A stretch of DNA of 6,537 nucleotides. It comes from a bacterium (GTDB lineage: Bacteria; UBA9089; JASEGY01). The translations under genes were made by a program, and so were the position numbers. Positions 1 through 5,218 of this stretch are shown one piece after another (within the stretch, counting starts at the first letter, position 1; every line of letters begins with the position of its first letter). The stretch spans positions 1 through 6,537 of the forward strand of contig JASEGY010000205.1 of assembly GCA_030019105.1 (NCBI GenBank), given 5' to 3'. The notes below the pieces were generated by a model. That model had not been told where the DNA came from. It ran no database searches and was given only the letters and a program-made list of their open reading frames with translations.

Positions 1-72
1 GCTATACAACACCCAATTTGGTCAAGCACTATTGGCCGAAACGATGAACAAGGCCCCACTTCACATAGAACC

Positions 73-100
73 TGTGGATAAATCTTCAGGTTTATACACA
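73..100. other. Two DnaA-box-like nonamers in opposite orientation
   Basis: TGTGGATAA (73-81) is the complement of TTATCCACA, and TTATACACA lies at 92-100. Both fit TTATNCACA exactly and face away from each other across ten bases. A third site, TGTGTATAA, is at 372-380. No origin-type neighbours (dnaA, dnaN, replication initiator) are seen, so a functional role is uncertain. Confidence 0.3.
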
Positions 101-126
101 TCTTTATTTACCCAACAGTTTCAGTT

Positions 127-139
127 GTCCCGCTGGGAC
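127..139. repeat. GTCCC-GCT-GGGAC palindrome
   Basis: Five-base stem GTCCC/GGGAC with a three-base loop. The stem is identical to those at 227-239 and 292-304, giving three copies within 180 bases. It is probably a solo half of the two-hairpin composite found at 161-273. Confidence 0.6.
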
Positions 140-160
140 TTGGTGGTTTGTGTAGCCTAC

Positions 161-211
161 TTCCCATCAGTAAACTGGTGGGCTATTTTCATTTGGCCCC
201 TAATGGGGCCA
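161..211 (+). repeat. Two-hairpin REP-like composite, copy 1
   Basis: Hairpin one is CCCATCAG, loop TAAA, CTGGTGGG (163-182; one G-T wobble). It is followed by the linker CTATTTTCATT and hairpin two, TGGCCCC, loop TAAT, GGGGCCA (194-211). The same architecture appears inverted in copy 2 at 227-273. It resembles REP elements, which are typically moved by RAYT (Y1) transposases; no such transposase is in the window. Confidence 0.7.
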
Positions 212-226
212 GGGGAATAATCAACT

Positions 227-273
227 GTCCCGTAGGGACTTTTGAGAATAGCCCACCACTTTAGTGGTGGGAA
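227..273 (-). repeat. Two-hairpin REP-like composite, copy 2 (inverted)
   Basis: Read on the minus strand: hairpin one CCCACCAC, loop TAAA, GTGGTGGG (271-252), linker CTATTCTCAAAA, hairpin two GTCCC, loop TAC, GGGAC (239-227). It matches copy 1 (161-211) in order, loop and linker, while stem bases differ in a pairing-preserving way. The two copies face each other across about 15 bases, like a BIME pair. Confidence 0.7.
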
Positions 274-291
274 TCAGCCCAAGTCGAATTA

Positions 292-304
292 GTCCCGTAG
301 GGAC
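292..304. repeat. GTCCC-GTA-GGGAC palindrome
   Basis: Exact 13-base match to the palindrome at 227-239, here without the neighbouring CCCACCA hairpin. It is followed ten bases later by a different hairpin at 315-337. Confidence 0.6.
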
Positions 305-314
305 GGTTGAAATT

Positions 315-337
315 GCTACCAGACATCTGTTGGTAGC
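315..337. repeat. GCTACCA/TGGTAGC inverted repeat
   Basis: A seven-base perfect stem GCTACCA (315-321) and TGGTAGC (331-337), with a nine-base interior that can extend pairing partly (ACA/TGT). It lies downstream of hypA, but no T-tract follows on either strand, so it is treated as part of the repeat cluster rather than as a terminator. Confidence 0.5.
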
Positions 338-394
338 CTCTAACTGCCAGTTTCACAAGCTATTGCAGAAATGTGTATAAACATTAGGGATAAA

Positions 395-766
395 TCACAG
401 GCAGGATGCCTGTGTTACGTCCTCCACCTCAATACTCTCCACGTAGAATTCCTGCCCGCCGGTAGCCTGGAAGTGGATACCCCCACAACGGGGGCACTCA
501 GCGGGCAGAGTTTCCTCCTTCCAGGTGAAGTCCTGGTCACAGTCCCAGCAATGGCAAGTAACCGGGATCCGACGTATGTGCAAAGCGACCCCCTGAGCAG
601 GAGTCCCCTGGCTGATAATGTCGAAATAGAACTGGATGGAATCGCTCACGTAGCCGGAGAAGACCCCCAGCGCCAGGTCAATCCCGGTGATACGGGAGGC
701 CCCGGCCTTCTTCGCCGCCTCCAGAGCCGTGGCAAGGATTCCTTCAGTAACAGGTAGCTCGTGCAT
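395..766 (-). CDS. hypA: Hydrogenase nickel incorporation protein HypA
   Basis: Zinc-containing nickel chaperone that, with HypB, inserts Ni into the hydrogenase large subunit. The start is set at 766, where the ATG gives MHELPVTEGIL. HypA proteins begin with MH-E/D because the free N-terminus and His2 bind Ni, so the longer TTG-started reading (from 778) is unlikely. The zinc site is C73-x2-C76 and C91-x2-C94. The 123 residues slightly exceed the usual 113-118. The extra tail (TQASCL) is encoded by a perfect palindrome at 396-414, so the C-terminus is probably repeat-derived. The ATG overlaps the ATPase stop as TAATG and no good Shine-Dalgarno is visible, so translation is probably coupled to the ATPase gene. 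No hypB or other hyp gene is in the window; region 1-394 after it is non-coding, so hypA appears to end the transcription unit. Confidence 0.95.
   Translation of the reverse strand: MHELPVTEGILATALEAAKKAGASRITGIDLALGVFSGYVSDSIQFYFDIISQGTPAQGVALHIRRIPVTCHCWDCDQDFTWKEETLPAECPRCGGIHFQATGGQEFYVESIEVEDVTQASCL
396..414. repeat. Palindrome overlapping the hypA 3' end
   Basis: Perfect eight-base stem CACAGGCA (396-403), loop GGA, TGCCTGTG (407-414). It encodes the last residues of HypA (TQASCL) and provides part of the TGA stop. In the transcript it would form a hairpin at the very end of hypA. No U-tract follows, so intrinsic termination is doubtful. It resembles a dispersed palindromic repeat that has extended the gene. 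Confidence 0.6.
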
Positions 767-2100
767 TACATTGCCCAACCCGGGATAAAGAAGACCGGGG
801 TAGAATTAAGCTCGGTTTGACCCCAAAAGTCCTTAGTAATGACACAGGCTGCTTTGGGTTGATAAGTCTTTATGAAACTCCTAAGACCCGACGGGATCGT
901 CGTCTTCTTGAAGGGGCGGTATTTTGCCTCAAGAGGCAACATGTCTTTGTCCCTGAGGATAAAATCAACTTCGGCCTTTGACTTTGACCGCCAGAAATGA
1001 AGCTCTTGCAGGGTTTGGAGATGTTTGTGCAGTTCCCCCCAGACAGCGTTTTCAAATAGAGCGCCTTTATCAATTCGATTATTTATCGGATCAAAATCCC
1101 TGCCAAGAGAGTTCCTTAGTCCGGTGTCGTGAAAAAAGACTTTGGAAGATTTAATGATCTCCTGTCTTCGATTAGTATAATAAGGTGAAATAAGAGAAAT
1201 AACAAAGGTGTTTTCCAGAAGGAAAAGGTGATTTTCAACGGTTGGCCTTGATATATTCAAAGAGTTGCACAGTTCAGAAAGATTAATCAAATTCCCAATC
1301 TGATAGCCAAGCAGTTCCACCAGATTATTAAAAGCAGAGACGTTTCCGATCTTAGCAAAGTCTTTGATGTCTCTTCTGATATAAGAGCGATAAATCTCAG
1401 CCAGGAGGGCTGTTTTATCCTCAATGGAAGGAAGCAGGATAACTTCCGGATAGCCTCCAAAGATGATGAATTCCTCAAAAAGTTTATTGAAATCAGTAGC
1501 TAAAAATCTTAACTCCGATATATCCGGCCTGACTTCTTCCGCTAAGATCAACTCGAGGTTAATGGTTCTCTTTCTCTCAAGAAGGGGAGAGTTTTTAAAC
1601 TCCAGGAATTCTTCAAAATCAAGGGGATTGATCTCGAAAATCCTCTTTCGGCCGGTAAGGGTTTCTTTGAACTTATGTTTTATCTGGAGAGAAGAAGAAC
1701 CTGAGACGGTCAGTTTTAGATTAGAATAATGATCGTGCAGTATTTTTAGAAAAGAGGAGGGGTTTTCTAAGTAATGAACCTCGTCAATAAAGATAAATAC
1801 ATCCTCTTGGGTATTTACTCCTCTGGCCTTTAAAAAGGAGAGGAAATCTTCACCATAAAGGCCATCAATTTGAGATAGAATTTGAGGAAATTCTAAATCA
1901 AGATATACTATTTGTGATGGGGGAACTTGCTCCTTTTCTGAAAGATAGAGGATTAACCGGAGCATGAGGCTTGTCTTGCCTACCTGTCTGGAACCAAGCA
2001 GAACACGGATCGGTTTTTGGGACAATGCCTTTCTAAGCGTCTCTTCTATCTTGCGTGGCAACAAGATCTTTGCTTGTTCTAACAACCTTTTTTCAACCAT
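766..2100 (-). CDS. AAA ATPase with DUF4143 / PD-(D/E)XK-like C-terminus
   Basis: Predicted cytosolic ATPase of the large AAA_14/DUF4143 group, whose cellular role is not established and which often sits in genomic islands. The 444-residue protein has Walker A GSRQVGKTS (36-44), Walker B VFIFIDE (101-107, D106/E107), a sensor-like LTVSGSSS (130-137) and LTGR (148-151). A DUF4143-like region follows, with RRDIKDFAKI, a winged-helix-like segment ISRPTVENHL, and a C-terminal nuclease-fold signature D379...E391-A-K393. It appears intact. The gene is visibly more AT-rich than its neighbours (two sampled 60-base lines are about 37-38% GC, against about 53% in the large subunit). It has its own strong promoter and no known link to hydrogenase, which suggests horizontal insertion between hyaD and hypA. 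The ribosome site is weak (AAGG, 12 bases from ATG). Its stop overlaps the hypA start. Confidence 0.9.
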   Translation of the reverse strand: MVEKRLLEQAKILLPRKIEETLRKALSQKPIRVLLGSRQVGKTSLMLRLILYLSEKEQVPPSQIVYLDLEFPQILSQIDGLYGEDFLSFLKARGVNTQEDVFIFIDEVHYLENPSSFLKILHDHYSNLKLTVSGSSSLQIKHKFKETLTGRKRIFEINPLDFEEFLEFKNSPLLERKRTINLELILAEEVRPDISELRFLATDFNKLFEEFIIFGGYPEVILLPSIEDKTALLAEIYRSYIRRDIKDFAKIGNVSAFNNLVELLGYQIGNLINLSELCNSLNISRPTVENHLFLLENTFVISLISPYYTNRRQEIIKSSKVFFHDTGLRNSLGRDFDPINNRIDKGALFENAVWGELHKHLQTLQELHFWRSKSKAEVDFILRDKDMLPLEAKYRPFKKTTIPSGLRSFIKTYQPKAACVITKDFWGQTELNSTPVFFIPGWAM

Positions 2101-2131
2101 TTTCTAATATGACCTTAAAATTGGTAGAACT

Positions 2132-2160
2132 ATTTTACAATAAACTATTCAGTCTGTCAA
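2132..2160 (-). promoter_or_regulatory. Sigma70-type promoter of the ATPase-hypA unit
   Basis: On the minus strand the gap between hyaD and the ATPase shows a perfect -35 TTGACA (2160-2155), a 17-base spacer and a -10 TAAAAT (2137-2132; 5 of 6 consensus). A start at the A at 2125 would leave a leader of about 25 bases before the ATG at 2100. This near-consensus, constitutive-looking promoter would drive the ATPase and, through the TAATG overlap, hypA, independently of the hydrogenase promoter. Confidence 0.75.
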
Positions 2161-2191
2161 GGGAAATTATCCGGAAGAATTTTTGGAAAGA

Positions 2192-2740
2192 TTAAGCTGA
2201 GTGTGAACCAAAGGGAAGATAGGATCCATTAAAGGACCGCACCTCAACTTCCCACCGTCGCAGTTCTCCTCCCACTTTTTCCACCAGTTCGTCCACACGG
2301 GCCGCGACGGGAGGGGAGAGTTCCAGACCAGTGTCCACCACAGCCGGCTCCACGCCCCACAGAACCACCTCCTCCGGATAGAGGCCGGTGAGGTGGGCCG
2401 TTATTAGCAGGTCAGCTAACCCCTCCTGATGGGGAGATAACTTCAGGCCCAGAAAAGACGGCACATCTTTGCCTTCGAGCCTCGTCAGGCTGCCAGGCTC
2501 TTTGCCGGCGGCCACGGCATCCACGACCAAAAGCCTCTTTACTCCCTCCAAATAAGGCGAAAGGGCCAGACCTCCGGTACCACCGTCCAGGACCTGAACC
2601 CCCTCGGGAAATTCGTATTTCTCCTGCAGCCTCTCAATAACCCTTACCCCGACTCCCTCATCTCTCAGAAGAATGTTACCCAATCCCAGGACAAGAATCG
2701 CTGTTTGCAGAAAGAAACCAGGTTTCTTAGAAGCGGTCAT
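2192..2740 (-). CDS. hyaD: Hydrogenase maturation endopeptidase, HyaD/HybD type
   Basis: Nickel-dependent check-point protease that cuts the C-terminal tail of the large subunit once Ni is in place, closing the active site. The 182-residue protein begins its fold with ILVLGLGNILLRDEGVGV (15-32). The three residues matching the metal ligands of E. coli HybD (Glu16, Asp62, His93) are E28, D74 (in VVDAVAAG) and H104 (in SPHQEG); the 46- and 30-residue spacings agree with the family. The ATG at 2740 is chosen because it overlaps the cytochrome stop as TAATG and has AAGGAGAG just upstream. The family usually starts only a few residues before the first beta strand. Here about ten extra residues (including KKPGFF) come from a palindrome at 2712-2728, so the N-terminal extension is probably repeat-derived. 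The target cleavage site is after H556 of the large subunit. Confidence 0.95.
   Translation of the reverse strand: MTASKKPGFFLQTAILVLGLGNILLRDEGVGVRVIERLQEKYEFPEGVQVLDGGTGGLALSPYLEGVKRLLVVDAVAAGKEPGSLTRLEGKDVPSFLGLKLSPHQEGLADLLITAHLTGLYPEEVVLWGVEPAVVDTGLELSPPVAARVDELVEKVGGELRRWEVEVRSFNGSYLPFGSHSA
2712..2728. repeat. AAGAAACC-A-GGTTTCTT palindrome in the hyaD 5' end
   Basis: Perfect eight-base arms around a single A. On the minus strand it lies codons after the hyaD ATG and encodes KKPGFF. Palindromes of this type, read as KPGF-like peptides, are known as dispersed repeats in several bacterial groups. Here it makes the extra N-terminal residues of the protease. Confidence 0.6.
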
Positions 2741-3399
2741 TACTCTCCTTCCTGTTTGGGGACGAATTTAAACCCGCTGAAGATGCTGCTGATCAATCCG
2801 TTCTTCTTTTGCAGTTCAGCGTAGACAAGTAGATACATGTGGATCAGGAAGAAGACACCAACGAGCCACATAATGAAGTGGTGGAGAAGGCGGGCGCCCT
2901 GATTGCCCAGAAGCCCCAGCACCCAGCCAAAGGGCGCCCCGTAGAATCCACCTGGTTTAGCCTCGCTGTAAAGAGCGAATCCGGTAAACACCTGGACAAT
3001 GAGTATGACAAAGAGGCCGACGTGGCTGAGGGCGGCCAAAGGGTTATGCCCCGCGTAATGGGGTGACTCCCGGCGGATAAGCAGGTAATACAGCATTTGA
3101 TTAACAATGTCTCTAAGCTGCCGCCTGCTCAGGGGAAGAAGGGCCGACCAGCGGGCGTGCTCGTTGCCCACGAAGGCCCAATAAAAGCGGAAGAGAAGGT
3201 TGAAAAGGAACACGTAAGCCACGGTAAAATGAATGAAGCGCACTGTGCCCATCACGTAAGAGCGGGAAGCTTCACCCCAATTCAAGGTTATTGGATTGGC
3301 AATGTAGCAGCCGGTAAGGACCAACGCCAGGATGGCCAGGGCGTTGATCCAGTGAAAAAAACGGACCGGGGCCTGCCAGACATACTCTCGCTTAAACAT
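2740..3399 (-). CDS. hyaC: Ni/Fe-hydrogenase b-type cytochrome subunit
   Basis: Integral membrane diheme cytochrome b that accepts electrons from the distal Fe-S cluster of the small subunit and reduces quinone. The 219-residue protein has about four hydrophobic helices, near residues 17-36, 53-77, 124-144 and 175-193. Candidate heme or conserved histidines lie within or beside them: H16 (VRFFHW), H57 (VRFIHF), H126 (LSHVG), H173/H174 (LLHHF) and H187 (LIHMY). This order and the GNEHARW segment (78-84) fit the HyaC/HupC family. The start codon has a purine-rich GGGGGGAGG site closely upstream, and the gene follows the large subunit by 15 bases. Its TAA stop overlaps the ATG of the protease gene (TAATG), and the protease ribosome site lies within its last codons, so the two are probably translationally coupled. 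Confidence 0.95.
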   Translation of the reverse strand: MFKREYVWQAPVRFFHWINALAILALVLTGCYIANPITLNWGEASRSYVMGTVRFIHFTVAYVFLFNLLFRFYWAFVGNEHARWSALLPLSRRQLRDIVNQMLYYLLIRRESPHYAGHNPLAALSHVGLFVILIVQVFTGFALYSEAKPGGFYGAPFGWVLGLLGNQGARLLHHFIMWLVGVFFLIHMYLLVYAELQKKNGLISSIFSGFKFVPKQEGE

Positions 3400-3414
3400 A
3401 TTGTCCTCCCCCCT

Positions 3415-5130
3415 TTACATAACCTTGACACGCACGTATTCCCGGTTATTCGGATCTACTACATGTACCGCGCAGGCCATACAAGGGTCAAAGGAATGGA
3501 TGGTGCGCAGGATCTCGATAGGTTTCTCTGGATCAGCCACGGGCGTTCCCACTAAGGATGCCTCGTAGGGGCCAGGCTGACCTTTGCCATCCCGGGGAGA
3601 AGCATTCCAGGTAGTGGGCACGACACACTGGTAGTTGTCGATGGCCCCATTTTTGATGGAGACCCAGTGTCCCAGAGAACCGCGGGGCGCCTCGTGGTAG
3701 CCCCAGCCCTTTGCCTCCCCGGGCCAGGTAGAAGGATCCCACCTGTATCCGTTATGGATGCGCAGGTCCCCTGCCTTGATATTGGCCGCTAATTGGTCGG
3801 TCCAGTCTATCAATCTTTCGGCAATGACCAGAGTCTCAATTCCCCTGGCCGCAGTACGGCCCAGAGTGGAGAAGAGGGCTTGCGGCCCCACCCCCAGTTC
3901 ACCCAGCACGTAATTCACCAGTTCCTTGACTCTGGAGTGACCCCGGCCGTAGGCCACCAGCATCCGGGCCAGCGGGCCTACCTCCATCGGCCTGTCATCG
4001 TAGCGAGGAGATTTCAGCCAGGAATACTTATGGTCGGTGTTCAGCCATTCGTAAGGAGGCTGTGGGCCGGTGTATTTGGGCTTTGTTTCGCCCTCCCACG
4101 GATGCTTGGCCAAACTGTCGCCCTCAGCATACTCAAACCAGGAATGGACCACGTACTCGGCAATCTTCTGTTGATCTACATCGTAGAGGGTGGAAAGGTC
4201 ATTGTTGAGAATAATACCCTGGGGCAGAAAGTAACTGCCAGGGTCGTTGATGCCGGTCTGCGGAAAATCGCCATAGGACATGAAGTTGCCCACACCACCG
4301 CCGATGGCCGCCCAGCCGTAATCTTTGTAGATATTGGCGACGGCCAACAGGTCAGGGATGTACACCTTCTCTACGAACTCCCTGGCCTGGACGAAGAGTT
4401 GCTTGAGGTAGGCGATTTTGTCGGCATTAATAGCTGAGGAACTGTTAGGGTCAACAGGGATAGCCATGCCGCCGACCAGATAAGTCTGGAGGTGGGGGTT
4501 CTTGCCGCCCAGGATGGCGTGGGCCTTAATGACCTCCCGCTGCCAATCCAGGGCTTCTAAATAGTGGGCCACGGCCATCAGATTGGCCTCGGACGGAAGC
4601 TTGTAGGCCGAATGGCCCCAGTAGGCGTTCGCAAAAGGGCCAAGTTGTCCGGCTTCAACAAAGGATTTAAGTTTAGCCTGAACACCGGCAAAATATTTAG
4701 CGCTGGATTTGGGCCAGTCGGAAATAGACTGGGCCAGTTTGGCTGTTTCAGCCGGGTCGGCATCCAAAGCACTGACGATATCCACCCAATCGAGGGCATG
4801 CAGGTGATAGAAGTGAATCACGTGATCCTGAACGTATTGAATGGCCGCAATAAGATTACGGATGATGTTAGCATTTGGTGGAATTTCGATTCCAAGGGCA
4901 TTTTCAACACAGCGCACAGAGGTGACGGCATGAACCATAGTGCATACGCCGCATATCCGTTGGGTAAAGACCCAGGCATCCCTGGGGTCCCGCCCCTTCA
5001 GGATAATCTCAATGCCCCGGAACATGGTGGAAGAACTCCAGGCATCTACCACCTGTCCGCCCTCTACCTGGGCCTCGATGCGCAGGTGACCTTCAATACG
5101 GGTGATCGGGTCAATGGAAATTTTAGCCAT
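3415..5130 (-). CDS. hyaB: [NiFe] hydrogenase large (catalytic) subunit
   Basis: Carries the Ni-Fe(CN)2CO site where H2 is split into protons and electrons. The 571-residue length is typical of the family. The N-terminus shows the conserved DPITRIEGH (residues 7-15), then RICGVC (58-63), giving the first cysteine pair C60 and C63. The C-terminus shows DPCMACAVH (548-556), giving C550 and C553. Both cysteines of the last pair are TGT/TGC codons, so this is not a selenocysteine enzyme. The 15 residues after H556 (V557 to M571) are the expected peptide removed by the maturation protease encoded two genes downstream. The ATG is preceded by a near-perfect AAGGAGGT ribosome site. The protein has no signal peptide and would travel through Tat with the small subunit. 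It lies 88 bases after the small-subunit stop, an unusually long gap that contains a tandem repeat, and 15 bases before the cytochrome gene. Confidence 0.98.
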   Translation of the reverse strand: MAKISIDPITRIEGHLRIEAQVEGGQVVDAWSSSTMFRGIEIILKGRDPRDAWVFTQRICGVCTMVHAVTSVRCVENALGIEIPPNANIIRNLIAAIQYVQDHVIHFYHLHALDWVDIVSALDADPAETAKLAQSISDWPKSSAKYFAGVQAKLKSFVEAGQLGPFANAYWGHSAYKLPSEANLMAVAHYLEALDWQREVIKAHAILGGKNPHLQTYLVGGMAIPVDPNSSSAINADKIAYLKQLFVQAREFVEKVYIPDLLAVANIYKDYGWAAIGGGVGNFMSYGDFPQTGINDPGSYFLPQGIILNNDLSTLYDVDQQKIAEYVVHSWFEYAEGDSLAKHPWEGETKPKYTGPQPPYEWLNTDHKYSWLKSPRYDDRPMEVGPLARMLVAYGRGHSRVKELVNYVLGELGVGPQALFSTLGRTAARGIETLVIAERLIDWTDQLAANIKAGDLRIHNGYRWDPSTWPGEAKGWGYHEAPRGSLGHWVSIKNGAIDNYQCVVPTTWNASPRDGKGQPGPYEASLVGTPVADPEKPIEILRTIHSFDPCMACAVHVVDPNNREYVRVKVM

Positions 5131-5133
5131 GGG

Positions 5134-5142
5134 AACCTCCTT
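5134..5142 (-). promoter_or_regulatory. Ribosome binding site of the large subunit
   Basis: The minus strand shows AAGGAGGTT a few bases before the ATG at 5130, close to the full anti-Shine-Dalgarno complement. It retains independent, efficient initiation for the large subunit despite the repeat-filled 88-base gap before it. Confidence 0.75.
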
Positions 5143-5163
5143 TATTCATTTCGGATTGCGGAT

Positions 5164-5199
5164 TTAAAGGACACAAAAGACAAAAAAGACCCAACGGAC
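5164..5199 (-). repeat. Four degenerate 9-base tandem repeats in the small-large subunit gap
   Basis: On the minus strand the units are GTCCGTTGG, GTCTTTTTT, GTCTTTTGT and GTCCTTTAA, each beginning GTC and following without gaps. They occupy 36 of the 88 bases between the small-subunit stop and the large-subunit ATG. The decamer ATTTCGGATT beside them (5148-5157) recurs at 6522-6531 near the right edge, so both may be pieces of dispersed intergenic repeats. Confidence 0.5.
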
Positions 5200-5218
5200 A
5201 AGAATTTGCTGAAAATAA

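Larger units (their letters stand above)
1..394. other. Repeat-rich region downstream of hypA, no convincing gene
   Basis: This stretch follows the hypA stop. It contains at least six hairpin-forming palindromes, including an inverted pair of related two-hairpin composites, and three TTATNCACA nonamers. A plus-strand frame is open from position 2 to the TAA at 218-220. Its second half runs through the hairpins (the 127-139 palindrome is read as LSRWD), and no family is recognised, so it is not called. If a gene end is present it must come from beyond the left edge. Confidence 0.6.

Noticed and set aside
2..220. Plus-strand open frame running in from the left edge to TAA at 218-220
   Set aside because: No recognised family; its second half reads through the palindromes at 127-211, so at best it is the repeat-extended end of a gene lying outside the window.
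127..304. CRISPR-like array suggested by three GTCCC-n3-GGGAC repeats
   Set aside because: The repeats are only 13 bases, the spacing is unequal (100 and 65 bases), orientations are mixed and no cas gene is present; they fit REP-like hairpins better.
315..414. Intrinsic terminator for the operon at the hairpins 315-337 or 396-414
   Set aside because: Neither hairpin is followed by a T-tract on the minus strand, so termination there is not supported.
371..757. Plus-strand frame of 128 codons
   Set aside because: It is antisense to hypA, which has clear zinc and nickel motifs; the plus-strand product resembles nothing known.
767..778. HypA start at the TTG at 778
   Set aside because: It would hide the MHE N-terminus needed for nickel binding; the ATG at 766 gives the canonical start.
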